DNA of 64,000 nt from Kitasatospora sp. NBC_01287. GTDB taxonomy: Bacteria > Actinomycetota > Actinomycetes > Streptomycetales > Streptomycetaceae. Numbering within the stretch: the stretch's first letter is position 1; every line of letters starts with the position of its first letter. A program made the translations under genes and the position numbers. Location of the stretch: NCBI RefSeq assembly GCF_026340565.1, contig NZ_JAPEPB010000001.1, forward strand, positions 6,484,001-6,548,000, in the 5' to 3' direction. Below, piece by piece: positions 40,840 to 49,331 of this stretch. The notes below the pieces were generated by a model that saw only the letters and a list, made by a program, of their open reading frames with translations, was not told where the DNA came from and ran no database searches.

Positions 40840-42402
40840 ATGGCACAGACGGCAGTCACCGAGCGGCCGGCGGCGCGGGAAGCGCCGCCGGCCCAGTTGT
40901 CCGTCCCGCAGCGGCTGACCACCTGGACGCCCGCGTTGGCGCGCCACGCGGGCTGGCTGGGCCCGATCGCGGTGGCGCTCTTCGCCGGGGTGCTGCGGTT
41001 CTGGAACCTCGGCCACCCGCGCGCCTTCGTCTTCGACGAGACGTACTACCCCAAGGACGCCTGGTCGCTGCTGCACCAGGGCTACGAGGGCGTCTGGTCG
41101 ACCACCGCGAACGACCAGATCCTGGCCCACCCGCAGACCATCCCGTTCGACGAGGTGCCCGCCTTCGTCGCCCACCCGCCGCTCGGCAAATGGGTGATCG
41201 CGCTCGGTGAGGCAGCCTTCGGACTGAACCCCTTCGGCTGGCGGGTGATGGTCTGCCTGCTCGGCACCCTCTCGGTGCTGATGCTGGCCCGGATCGGCCG
41301 CCGGCTCTTCGGCTCCACCCTGATCGGCTGTACGGCCGCGCTGCTGATGTCGGTGGACGGCCTGCAGTTCGTGATGAGCCGCACCGGGCTGCTCGACGGC
41401 GTGCTCATGTTCTTCGTGCTGGCCGCCTTCGGCTGCCTGCTGGTCGACCGGGACCGGGCCAGGGCCAGGCTCGCCGGGCCGGGCGCGGACGGCGACCGGA
41501 CGCGGCTGGGCCTGCGGCCCTGGCGGCTGGCCGCCGGGCTGCTGCTCGGCGCGGCCTGCTCGGTGAAGTGGAACGGCGCGCAGATCCTGGCCGCCTTCGG
41601 CCTGCTCACGGTGCTCTGGGACCAGGCGGGCCGCCGGGCGGTCGGTGCCCGCACCCCGCTGCGCAGCATGCTGCGGCGCGACGCGCTGCCCGCCTTCGCC
41701 TCGCTGGTCGTCCTCGGCGTGGGCACCTACCTGGCCGCCTGGTCGGGCTGGTTCGCCACCTCCGGCGGCTACGACCGGCAGTGGGCCGCAGGCCGCCCCG
41801 GCCCGGTCCCCGACGCGCTGCGCAGCTGGTGGCACTACCAGGCGGAGATGTGGCGCTTCAACACCACGCTGACCACCCCGCACACCTACCAGTCCAACCC
41901 GTGGAGCTGGCTGGTCCAGGGCCGCCCGGTCAGCATGTACTGGCAGCCGGTGGTGACCGGTCAGCAGGGCTGCACCGACCACGGCGGCTGCACCACCCAG
42001 ATCCTGGCGCTGGGCACCCCGCTGCTCTGGTGGACCGCCTGCTTCGCGCTCGCCTACCTGCTCTACCGCTGGTTCTTCCGGCGGGACTGGCGCTCGGGCG
42101 CGGTGCTCTGCGCGGTGGCCGCCATCTACCTGCCCTGGTTCCAGTTCCAGCAGCGCACCATCTTCTCCTTCTACATGGTGGTGCTGGTGCCCTTCCTCTG
42201 CCTCGCGGTGGCGCAGATGCTCGGCGCGATGCTCGGCCCGCCGGGCAGCGCGCCCCGGCGGCGGGCGCTCGGCGGGGTGGCGGCCGGCGCCATCGTGCTG
42301 GCGATCATGGGCTGCTTCCTCTACTTCCTGCCGCTCTACACCGCCCAGGTGATCCCGATGAGCCAGTGGCAGGACCACATGTGGTTCACCAGTTGGATCT
42401 GA
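40840..42402 (+). CDS. pmt: Protein O-mannosyltransferase (GT39)
   Basis: The 520-residue GT-C membrane enzyme transfers mannose from polyprenyl-phosphate-mannose to Ser/Thr of secreted proteins during Sec export. The first loop carries the catalytic Asp-Glu pair Asp66-Glu67 in FVFDETYYPKDAW. Other family regions are HPPLGKWVIALGE, SRTGLLDGVLMFF, KWNGAQILAAFGLL and TPLLWWTACFAL; the C-terminal segment is QQRTIFSFYMVVLVPFLCLAVAQ. About ten hydrophobic segments are present. In Streptomyces coelicolor Pmt glycosylates lipoproteins and is needed for phage phiC31 infection. The Ala/Ser/Thr/Pro-rich exported proteins in this window are plausible substrates. Confidence 0.92.
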   Translation: MAQTAVTERPAAREAPPAQLSVPQRLTTWTPALARHAGWLGPIAVALFAGVLRFWNLGHPRAFVFDETYYPKDAWSLLHQGYEGVWSTTANDQILAHPQTIPFDEVPAFVAHPPLGKWVIALGEAAFGLNPFGWRVMVCLLGTLSVLMLARIGRRLFGSTLIGCTAALLMSVDGLQFVMSRTGLLDGVLMFFVLAAFGCLLVDRDRARARLAGPGADGDRTRLGLRPWRLAAGLLLGAACSVKWNGAQILAAFGLLTVLWDQAGRRAVGARTPLRSMLRRDALPAFASLVVLGVGTYLAAWSGWFATSGGYDRQWAAGRPGPVPDALRSWWHYQAEMWRFNTTLTTPHTYQSNPWSWLVQGRPVSMYWQPVVTGQQGCTDHGGCTTQILALGTPLLWWTACFALAYLLYRWFFRRDWRSGAVLCAVAAIYLPWFQFQQRTIFSFYMVVLVPFLCLAVAQMLGAMLGPPGSAPRRRALGGVAAGAIVLAIMGCFLYFLPLYTAQVIPMSQWQDHMWFTSWI

Positions 42403-43208
42403 GCCGGCCGGCTCCCTCGCAGCTGGTCGCGGCGGGCTCCGCCGGGTCGGGGCAACTGCTGCCGGTCACCCCGCTGCTCGGGGTGGCGATGGCGCTGCTG
42501 CTGGCGGTGGCGGTCGCGGTGGCCGGCTGGGGCCTGCTCGGGCACGGCAGGGCGGTGCTGCGGGCCGGGGCGCGGGCGGTGGCGCAGCTCGCGGCGGTCT
42601 CCTTCGTGATCACCTGGGTGGTCCACTCGCTCTGGTGGACCGCGCTCTTCGTCGTGGTGATGTTCACCGTGGCGGTGCGGACCGCCGGGCGGCGGATGAC
42701 CACCGCGCCCGGCTGGTCCTGGGCCTGGGCGGCCGCGCCGATCGGGGCCGGGGTGCTGCCGGTGCTGGTGCTGCTGCTGGGCAGCGGGTTGCTGCCACTC
42801 AAGGGGCTCTCCATCGTGCCGGTGGCCGGGATCCTGATCGGTGGCGCGCTCAGTGCCACCTCGCTGGCCGGGCGCCGGGCCCTGGACGAGCTGGTCCAGC
42901 GCCACGGCGAGGTGGAGGCGGCGCTCGCGCTCGGCCTGCCGGACCGCGACGCCAGGCTGGAGATCTGCCGCACGGCGGCCGCCACCTCGCTGGTGCCGGC
43001 GCTGGACCAGACCCGCACCGTCGGCCTGGTCACCCTGCCCGGCGCCTTCGTCGGCATGCTGCTGGGCGGCTCCTCCCCGGTGGCGGCCGGGGCGGTGCAG
43101 CTCTTCGTGCTGGTCGCGCTGCTCGCGGTGGAGGCGGTGGCGATCGTGGTGGTGCTTGAGCTGGTGGGGCGGGGCCTGGTGCGGCGTCCGCTAGACTGGC
43201 GGGGTTGA
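42381..43208 (+). CDS. FetB-like (UPF0014) iron-export permease
   Basis: This 275-residue protein has seven hydrophobic segments and the FetB pattern: AQLAAVSFVITWVVHSLWWTALFVVVMFTVAVRTAGRR, LSIVPVAGILIGGALSATSLAGRRAL, LALGLPDRDARLEICRTAAATSLVPALDQTRTVGLVTLPGAFVGMLLGGSSPVAAG. FetB with the ATPase FetA exports iron in E. coli. No FetA gene is adjacent, so this permease is orphan. GTG 42381 is chosen with CAGGAC upstream, giving a 22-nt overlap with pmt; TTG 42393 is an alternative. A TAGACT -10-like box (43192-43197) inside its 3' end may start the riboswitch transcript. Confidence 0.83.
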   Translation: MVHQLDLSRPAPSQLVAAGSAGSGQLLPVTPLLGVAMALLLAVAVAVAGWGLLGHGRAVLRAGARAVAQLAAVSFVITWVVHSLWWTALFVVVMFTVAVRTAGRRMTTAPGWSWAWAAAPIGAGVLPVLVLLLGSGLLPLKGLSIVPVAGILIGGALSATSLAGRRALDELVQRHGEVEAALALGLPDRDARLEICRTAAATSLVPALDQTRTVGLVTLPGAFVGMLLGGSSPVAAGAVQLFVLVALLAVEAVAIVVVLELVGRGLVRRPLDWRG

Positions 43209-43363
43209 AGGGGAGTAGCCCTCCACCGGACCGTCGACATACTGGCCGACCCGCTCGCGGGAAGGCCCGGCGCCCGGGACACCTGTTCGGCGGGTGTCGG
43301 CGAGACCTTCGGCCGCAGTGCTGTGACCATGACCAGTGCTGTCGGGCCGAGGTCTCTTTTTTT
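43205..43363 (+). promoter_or_regulatory. yybP-ykoY manganese riboswitch with intrinsic terminator
   Basis: The aptamer starts at about 43205 with GAAGGGGAGTAGCC, includes GTCGACATACTGG, and closes with GGCGAGACCTTCGGCC (to 43314). The GGGGAGTAG and CGAGACC elements are the conserved core of the Mn-sensing yybP-ykoY family. GAGACCTTCGGCC (43302-43314) can alternatively pair with GGCCGAGGTCTC (43345-43356), which is followed by seven T (43357-43363), a classic intrinsic terminator. Mn binding to the aptamer would hold the GAGACC strand and allow readthrough. It lies directly after fetB and 47 nt before the Mn exporter gene. Confidence 0.9.
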
Positions 43364-43410
43364 CTTGAGGCCTGGTGGCCGGCAGCCCGACCGTAGGGAC
43401 ACCGACCCCG

Positions 43411-43989
43411 ATGGACCTGACCGTATTCGCCGTGACCTTCGGCATCATCTTCCTGGCCGAGCTGCCGGACAAGACCGCGCTCGCCGCGCTGATGCTCGGG
43501 ACCCGCTACCGCGCGGCCTACGTCTTCGCCGGGGTCGCGGCGGCGATGGCGCTGCAGGTCGGCCTCGCGCTGGCGGCCGGCAGCCTGCTGTCGCTGCTGC
43601 CGCACCGCTGGGTCGAGGGGATCAGCGGGGTGCTCTTCCTGGCCGGCGCGGTGATGCTGCTGCTGCACAAGGACGACGGCGAGGGGCACGAGGCGAAGGA
43701 GCCGTCCTCGACCGGCTTCTGGAAGGTGGCCGGGGCCAGCTTCCTGGTGGTGGCGGTGGCCGAGTTCGGCGACCTGACCCAGATCATGACCGCCAACCTG
43801 GCCGCCAAGTACGCCGACCCGCTCTCGGTGGGCCTGGGCGCCTGGCTGGCGCTCTGCGCGGTCGGCGGGCTGGCGATCCTCGGTGGGCAGAAGCTGCTGC
43901 GGTACGTGCCGATGAAGGTGATCATCCGGGTCGCGGCGGCGGCCATGCTGGTGCTGGCGGCGATCAGCATCGTCGGCGCGCTGGCGTAG
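43411..43989 (+). CDS. TMEM165/GDT1 family Mn2+ exporter
   Basis: The 192-residue protein is an inverted-repeat cation transporter of the GDT1 (UPF0016) family that exports manganese. The two signature motifs are LAELPDKTALAALMLGTRY (E-x-PDKT) and VVAVAEFGDLTQIMTANLA (E-x-GD-x-T), each in the first TM of a half. The loop HKDDGEGHEAKE is acidic. The start ATG 43411 (MDLTVFAVTFGIIFLAEL) is chosen because the first TM begins here. The Mn riboswitch in its leader independently supports Mn export. Confidence 0.92.
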   Translation: MDLTVFAVTFGIIFLAELPDKTALAALMLGTRYRAAYVFAGVAAAMALQVGLALAAGSLLSLLPHRWVEGISGVLFLAGAVMLLLHKDDGEGHEAKEPSSTGFWKVAGASFLVVAVAEFGDLTQIMTANLAAKYADPLSVGLGAWLALCAVGGLAILGGQKLLRYVPMKVIIRVAAAAMLVLAAISIVGALA

Positions 43990-43999
43990 GGCCGTGCCG

Positions 44000-44081
44000 G
44001 GCACCTGCTACTGACGGGCACCCGGAGCCAGGTGCGGGGCGTTCTGCGGGCGGCGTCCGGCGCCCGTCAGTAGCAGGTGCC
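44000..44081. terminator. 20-bp inverted repeat covering a gene end
   Basis: GGCACCTGCTACTGACGGGC (44000-44019) is perfectly complementary to 44062-44081 with a 42-nt spacer. The right arm contains the last four codons and stop of the peptidoglycan-binding protein gene. It lies between convergent genes and should act as a bidirectional terminator. Confidence 0.8.
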
Positions 44082-45056
44082 GCCCGCGTTGAGGGCCTGG
44101 GCGGTCGGCTGGTCGTAGACGCCCCACTGGGACTGCCAGAGCGCGTTGGAGTTCTGGAAGTTGCCCACGGCCTCGACGGTGGCCTGGTCGTAGACGCCGG
44201 ACGTGAAGTGCCGGTCGTAGCAGCCCGCGGCGGACAGCTGCTGCTGCAGCGCGGTGACCGCGGGCCCGGTGCTCCGGTAGGTGGGCAGCGCGGTGGGGCT
44301 CGGCGCCGGGTCGGCCGAGGCGCCGGCGCCGGCAGTGGGGCTGGGGGCGGCGCTGGTGGGGGGTGCCTGGGTGGTCGGCGGCGCGGCCGGCGCACTGCTG
44401 GGCGGCGGCGGGGCCTGCGTGGTCGCGGCGACGGGAGGCGCCACCACCGGGGCCTGGGTGGTGGGCGCGGCGGGCTTGGCCGAGCGGTGCGGGGCGGGCT
44501 GGCTCGGGCGCGCCGAGGTGGCGGGCGCGCTGCTGGCCGGGGCACTGCCGGCGGCGGTGGTGCTGGGCGCGGACTGCGGGGTCTGCTCGGGCGAGGCGAC
44601 CGGGTCGGGGACGCCGGTGGGCAGCACCGGCAGGGCCTGGTGCTGGGCGCCGGGGCCGGGCGACAGCGCGAAGGCCAGGCCCACCCCGAGCGTGAGCACT
44701 CCGACGCCGGCCGCGGCGACCACGCCGCGTCTGCGGTGCCTGGCCCGGCGCGCGGCGGCCCGGCCACCGGCGGCACCGGGGCCGCTGGTGGCGTCCTCGG
44801 CGGCGATCGGGAAGAGCCCGAGCTCGCGCGGCGGCGCGGACGGCGGCGCCGGGGGCAGCAGTGGCGCGGCGGGCGGGGGCACCGGGGGCAGCAAGGCCGT
44901 GGCGAACGGGTCGTCAGCCGGCTCGTGGACCGGCACGACGGGCACGTACGGGCGGACCAGCGGCGGGCCCTCCAGGTGCGGCAGGACGGCGGTCTCGGTG
45001 AGGTCGGGGTCCGGGGCAGGACTCGGGCCGGGGCCGGGGTGGGCGAATCCCGGCAT
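44067..45056 (-). CDS. Membrane-anchored peptidoglycan-binding protein
   Basis: The 329-residue protein has a Pro-rich cytoplasmic N-terminus (about residues 1-105), an Arg-rich stop-transfer (RAAARRARHRRRG), one TM segment (VVAAAGVGVLTLGVGLAFAL), a Pro/Ala/Thr/Ser-rich stalk (about 135-255) and a C-terminal PG_binding_1 domain (YRSTGPAVTALQQQLSAAGCYDRHFTSGVYDQATVEAVGNFQNSN) ending in Cys-Tyr. Two cysteines in this domain could form a disulfide. AGGAGGA precedes the ATG. It probably tethers or senses the cell wall; the long stalk fits a Pmt substrate. Confidence 0.86.
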   Translation of the reverse strand: MPGFAHPGPGPSPAPDPDLTETAVLPHLEGPPLVRPYVPVVPVHEPADDPFATALLPPVPPPAAPLLPPAPPSAPPRELGLFPIAAEDATSGPGAAGGRAAARRARHRRRGVVAAAGVGVLTLGVGLAFALSPGPGAQHQALPVLPTGVPDPVASPEQTPQSAPSTTAAGSAPASSAPATSARPSQPAPHRSAKPAAPTTQAPVVAPPVAATTQAPPPPSSAPAAPPTTQAPPTSAAPSPTAGAGASADPAPSPTALPTYRSTGPAVTALQQQLSAAGCYDRHFTSGVYDQATVEAVGNFQNSNALWQSQWGVYDQPTAQALNAGGTCY

Positions 45057-45140
45057 GGGCCGGTCCTCCTGGACTGTCGACAGCGTGGAACGCGCCCGAT
45101 TATGCAGGACCTCTCCCCGACACCAACAGGGGCGCCCGGC

Positions 45141-45221
45141 TTACGAATGGCGCAATCGCCAGCCGTAAATCGGGACATATCTGACACGATGAAGGCGAGA
45201 AGTCGGAATGATCGTCAGATA
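45141..45221. promoter_or_regulatory. Candidate operators upstream of the DHA2-MarR exporter
   Basis: The 196-bp divergent gap holds two structures. TTACG...CGTAA with nested TGGCG...CGCCA forms a 28-bp interrupted palindrome at 45141-45168. TATCTGAC (45178-45185) and GTCAGATA (45214-45221) form an 8-bp inverted pair 28 nt apart. They flank the likely promoter of the exporter gene. Confidence 0.5.
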
Positions 45222-45252
45222 AGCAACAAAACGCCCCCGAGGAGGACCCGCC

Positions 45253-47316
45253 ATGGCGGAACCGGCCGTCGAGCCCGAACCGCTGGTCTCGCAGGAGGCC
45301 GAGGTCCACAACCTCTGGGTCCCGATCAGCGCCCTGCTGCTGGCCCTGCTGCTGGCAGCGCTCGACCAGACCATCGTCTCCACGGCGCTGCCCACCATCG
45401 TCAGCGACCTCGGCGGCCTCGAACACCTCTCCTGGGTGGTCACCGCCTACCTGCTGGCGTCCACCGCCGCCACCCCGCTCTGGGGCAAGCTCGGCGACAT
45501 GTACGGCCGGAAGCGGTTCTTCCAGGCCTCCATCGTGATCTTCCTGATCGGCTCGGCGCTCTGCGGCGTGGCGCAGAACATGGGCGAGCTGATCGCCTTC
45601 CGCGCGCTGCAGGGCCTGGGCGGCGGCGGGCTGATCGTGCTGACCCAGGCGATCGTCGGAGACCTGGTGCCACCGCGCGACCGGGGCAAGTACCAAGGGC
45701 TCTTCGGCGCGGTCTTCGGCGCCACCAGCGTGCTGGGCCCGCTGCTCGGCGGCTTCTTCGTGGACCAGCTCTCCTGGCGCTGGGTCTTCTACATCAACCT
45801 GCCGATCGGTGTGGTCGCGCTGATCGTGATCGCCGTGGTGCTGCACAGCGTGGAGGTCAAGCGCCGGCACCGGATCGACTACCCCGGCATCGTGCTGATC
45901 GCCTCGGTCGCCACCTGCCTGGTGCTGATGACCTCGCTCGGCGGGGTGACCTACCCCTGGGCCTCCTGGCAGATCATCGGCCTGGGCGTGCTCGGCGTGG
46001 TGCTGCTGGTCGCCTTCGTCGCGGTCGAGCGCACGGCCAAGGAGGCCGTGCTGCCGCCCCGGCTCTTCGCCTCCCGCACCTTCAGCCTGGTCGCGGTGAT
46101 CTCCTTCGTGGTCGGCTTCGCGATGTTCGGCGCGCTCACCTACCTGCCGACCTTCCTCCAGGTGGTGCAGGGCGTCTCGCCCACGCTCTCCGGTGTGCAC
46201 ATGCTGCCGATGGTGCTCGGGATGCTGGTCACCTCGATCGGCTCGGGCCAGATCGTGGCGCGCACCGGCCGCTACCGGGTCTTCCCGATCGCCGGCACGG
46301 CCGTGGTGACGGTGGGGCTGATCCTGCTCTCCCGGCTCACCGAGTCCACCTCGACCACCGTGATGAGCCTGTACTTCCTGGTCTTCGGCCTGGGGCTCGG
46401 CCTGGTGCTGCAGGTGCTGGTGCTGATCGTGCAGAACTCGGTCGGCTACCAGGACCTGGGCACGGCCACGGCCGCCGCCACCTTCTTCCGCTCGATCGGC
46501 GCGTCCTTCGGCGTCTCGATCTTCGGCACCATCTTCACCACCCAGCTGACCCACAAGCTGGACGACGCCCTGCGCGGGGTGCAGCTGCCGGCCGGCTTCG
46601 CGCCGAGCTCGATCACCGCCGACCCGCACGTGATCAAGAATCTGCCGCCGGCCGTCGCGCACAGCGTGCTGCACGCCTACGCCACTTCCATCGCGGAGGT
46701 CTTCCTCTACGCCGCGCCGGTGGCGTTCGTCGCCTTCCTGTTCTCGCTCTTCATCCAGGAGCAGCCGCTGCGTGCCTCGGTGACCGCGCCCGACCTCGGC
46801 GAGTCGATCGGGATGAACCCGGTGGAGCGCTCCTCGGTGGACGAGATCGCCCGCGCGCTGGCCGTGCTCAACACCCGTGAGGCGCGGCGCGACCTCTACC
46901 GGCGGATCACCGTCGAGGCCGGACTCGACCTGCAGCCGGCCGCCAGCTGGCTACTGCTCCAGATGCACCACCAGGGCTCGGTGGAGCCGGCCGAGATCGT
47001 CGAGCGCAAGATCGTCCCGCCCGGCGTGGTGGAGGCGGCCGCCGCCGAGGTGGAGGGCAAGGGGCTGGCACAGCGCAACGGCCTGCCGCTGCGGCTGACC
47101 GAGGCCGGTGAGCGGATGGCCCTCAAGCTGGTCGCCGCCCGGCGCGCGCAGCTGGCCAAGCTGTGCGGCGACTGGGACGAGAAGCAGTTCGCCGACCTGG
47201 CCGACCTGCTCACCCGCCTCAGCGATGAGCTGACCGGGGACAGGCACGACCGACCGGACCGCCAGGGCCGGGCAGTGGAGGAGCCCGTCGCGCCCGGCGA
47301 GGGCCGCGCGTCCTGA
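45253..47316 (+). CDS. DHA2 (EmrB/QacA) MFS exporter fused to a MarR-like winged-helix domain
   Basis: This 687-residue protein has a 14-TM DHA2 exporter in residues about 20-510: WVPISALLLALLLAALDQTIVSTALPTIVSDLGG (motif D1), GKLGDMYGRKRFFQA (motif A) and GATSVLGPLLGGFFVDQLSWRWVFYINLP (motif C). A soluble C-terminal part of about 150 residues follows: VDEIARALAVLNTREARRDLYRRITVEAGLDLQPAASWLLLQMHHQG ... VERKIVPPGVVEAAAAEVEGKGLAQRNGLPLRLTEAGERM. This has the helix-winged-helix layout of MarR proteins. It may be a cytoplasmic sensing or regulatory module. GAGGAGGA precedes the ATG. Confidence 0.88.
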   Translation: MAEPAVEPEPLVSQEAEVHNLWVPISALLLALLLAALDQTIVSTALPTIVSDLGGLEHLSWVVTAYLLASTAATPLWGKLGDMYGRKRFFQASIVIFLIGSALCGVAQNMGELIAFRALQGLGGGGLIVLTQAIVGDLVPPRDRGKYQGLFGAVFGATSVLGPLLGGFFVDQLSWRWVFYINLPIGVVALIVIAVVLHSVEVKRRHRIDYPGIVLIASVATCLVLMTSLGGVTYPWASWQIIGLGVLGVVLLVAFVAVERTAKEAVLPPRLFASRTFSLVAVISFVVGFAMFGALTYLPTFLQVVQGVSPTLSGVHMLPMVLGMLVTSIGSGQIVARTGRYRVFPIAGTAVVTVGLILLSRLTESTSTTVMSLYFLVFGLGLGLVLQVLVLIVQNSVGYQDLGTATAAATFFRSIGASFGVSIFGTIFTTQLTHKLDDALRGVQLPAGFAPSSITADPHVIKNLPPAVAHSVLHAYATSIAEVFLYAAPVAFVAFLFSLFIQEQPLRASVTAPDLGESIGMNPVERSSVDEIARALAVLNTREARRDLYRRITVEAGLDLQPAASWLLLQMHHQGSVEPAEIVERKIVPPGVVEAAAAEVEGKGLAQRNGLPLRLTEAGERMALKLVAARRAQLAKLCGDWDEKQFADLADLLTRLSDELTGDRHDRPDRQGRAVEEPVAPGEGRAS

Positions 47317-47582
47317 TGGCGGCGCTCGCGTCGGCGGTGCCGCTCGCGCTGCTGATGCCGCTCGTGCTGGCGGTGCCCGTCGCGCTCGCACTGGGGCTGC
47401 TGCTGACGCTGCCCGAGCGCGACCGGCCCGAGCGCGACCGTCCCGGGTACCGCCGGCCCGGACACTGCTGCCCCGGACGCCGCCGACCGCCGCAGGCCCG
47501 GCGATCTCCCGCCGTACAGTGGGCGGATGGGGAATCGGACGGGGGAGTCTCCGGCAACGGGGACAGCGGCGGGGACAGTTGA
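47316..47582 (+). CDS. Possible small membrane protein (weak)
   Basis: An 88-residue frame starts at an ATG overlapping the exporter's stop (TGATG). Its first 32 residues are strongly hydrophobic (ALASAVPLALLMPLVLAVPV...), followed by an Arg/Pro-rich tail. No homologous family is recognised, the tail has no conserved look and it overlaps the MurJ start region. It may be an open frame by chance in GC-rich DNA. Confidence 0.25.
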   Translation: MAALASAVPLALLMPLVLAVPVALALGLLLTLPERDRPERDRPGYRRPGHCCPGRRRPPQARRSPAVQWADGESDGGVSGNGDSGGDS

Positions 47583-49242
47583 GCGGACAACCGGTGGGCA
47601 GACCGGGGCGCGGCGGCGCGGACGTCACGCGGCCCGCCCCGCTCGCCGGTCGGCGGGCGGGCCGGCGCGTTCGTCGGCGCTGATGGCGCTGGGCACGGTG
47701 GTCTCGCGCGTCACCGGGCTGATCCGGCTGGTCCTGCAGGGTTCCGCGCTGGGGACCGGGCTGGTGGCGACCACCTACAACACCGCGAACACGGTGCCGA
47801 TGAGCCTCTACGCACTGCTGATCGGCGGAGCGCTCAACGCGGCCTTCGTACCGCAGTTGGTGCGGGCCCGGCTGGAGCACGCCGATGGTGGCCGGGCCCA
47901 CGAGCAGCGCCTGCTGACCCTGGCGCTCTGCGTCCTGACGGTGGGCACGGTGGCGGCGGTGCTGGCCGCGCCGCGGATCGTCGGCCTCTACCTGCCCGAC
48001 TCACCCGCCACCCACCAGGCCTTCGAGCTGGCCGTGGTCTTCGCCCGCTTCCTGCTGCCCCAGATATTCTTCTACGGACTCTCCGCAGTCCTGGGTCAAC
48101 TCCTCAACGTCAGGGAGGAGTTCGGCGCCGTCACCTGGACCCCGGTGCTGAACAACCTGGTCCTGATCACCCTGTTCGGGCTCTACCTCGGGCTGTTGAC
48201 CGCGCCCCACAGCGTCCACGACGTGACGCCCGCGCAGGTGCGGCTGCTGGGCATCGGGACGACGATCGGCATCGCCCTGCAGGCGCTCGCGCTGATCCCC
48301 TACCTCCGTGAGGCGGGATTCCGCCCGCGGCCCCGCTTCGACTGGCGGGGCGTGGGTCTGCGCAAGAGTGTGAGCTCCGCGCGGTGGACCTTGCTGTTTG
48401 TGCTGGCCAACCAGGTCGCCCTCACGGTGGTGACGCACTACGCCAACGCCGCCGACCTCGCGCTGCCCAAGGCCGGTGTGGGCAACACCGCCTACTCCTA
48501 CGCGCAGACCATCTGGACCCTGCCGCAGTCGATCGTCACCGTCTCGCTGGTCACCGCGCTGCTGCCCCGGCTGAGCCGGGCCGGGGCCGAGCAGCGCCTG
48601 GACGACGTCCGCGCCGAGCTCTCCCGGGCCCTTCGGGTCACAGGTGTCGTGATCGTCCCCGCCGCCTTCTTCTTCCTCCTCTTCGGCCCGCAGATCACCG
48701 CCCTGCTCTTCGCCCACGGCGTCGCGGACCCCCGGCCGATGGGCCACATGCTCCAGGCGCTCGCCCTGGGCCTGATCCCCTTCTCCGCGCAGTTCCTCCT
48801 CCTGCGCGGCTTCTACGCCTTCGAGGACGCGCGCACCCCGTTCCTGGTGGCGGTCCGGATCGCTGCCGTCAACATCGCCCTGGCCCTCTCCTGCCACCTG
48901 CTGCTCCCCACCCGGTGGGCCGTGACCGGGATGGCGGCCTCCTACGGTGTCTCCTACGGCGTCGGCCTGCTGCTCACCGCGCGGCGTCTGCGCGGCAGGA
49001 TGGCCGGACGCCTGGACGGCAAGCGGCTCGGCCGCACCTACGGCAAGCTGACCGCCGCCGCGGCGTGCGCGGGCCTGGCCGGCAGCGCGGCCGCACATCT
49101 GCTCGGCCCGGCGGCCTCGGCGCCGACCTGGGGGCCCGCGCTCGTGCTGGTGGCCGGCGGCGCGGTGATGCTCGTCCTCTTCGTCCTGCTCGCCCGGGTG
49201 CTCAGGATCGGCGAACTGCGGAGCCTGCCCGGCCTGCGGTGA
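47527..49242 (+). CDS. murJ: MurJ/MviN lipid II flippase family protein
   Basis: The 571-residue MOP-superfamily protein should flip lipid II, or a related polyprenyl-linked precursor, across the membrane. A 50-residue basic N-terminal extension precedes LMALGTVVSRVTGLIRLVLQGSALGTG (TM1). The conserved family segments are TVPMSLYALLIGGALNAAFVPQL, RFLLPQIFFYGLSAVLGQLLNVREEFGA, and ALTVVTHYAN...AYSYAQTIWTLPQSIVTVSLVTALLPRLS. Fourteen hydrophobic segments are present. Streptomycetes usually carry more than one MurJ-like protein, so this may not be the essential copy. The exact start is uncertain: no good ribosome site precedes 47527. Confidence 0.9.
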   Translation: MGNRTGESPATGTAAGTVERTTGGQTGARRRGRHAARPARRSAGGPARSSALMALGTVVSRVTGLIRLVLQGSALGTGLVATTYNTANTVPMSLYALLIGGALNAAFVPQLVRARLEHADGGRAHEQRLLTLALCVLTVGTVAAVLAAPRIVGLYLPDSPATHQAFELAVVFARFLLPQIFFYGLSAVLGQLLNVREEFGAVTWTPVLNNLVLITLFGLYLGLLTAPHSVHDVTPAQVRLLGIGTTIGIALQALALIPYLREAGFRPRPRFDWRGVGLRKSVSSARWTLLFVLANQVALTVVTHYANAADLALPKAGVGNTAYSYAQTIWTLPQSIVTVSLVTALLPRLSRAGAEQRLDDVRAELSRALRVTGVVIVPAAFFFLLFGPQITALLFAHGVADPRPMGHMLQALALGLIPFSAQFLLLRGFYAFEDARTPFLVAVRIAAVNIALALSCHLLLPTRWAVTGMAASYGVSYGVGLLLTARRLRGRMAGRLDGKRLGRTYGKLTAAAACAGLAGSAAAHLLGPAASAPTWGPALVLVAGGAVMLVLFVLLARVLRIGELRSLPGLR

Positions 49243-49331
49243 GCGGCGGGAGATCGACGCGGGCGACCACGGCCGACCGGTCGCGGCGGGGGTACGGCGG
49301 ACGGGGCGGGGTGGTGGGGCAGGATGGGGGC

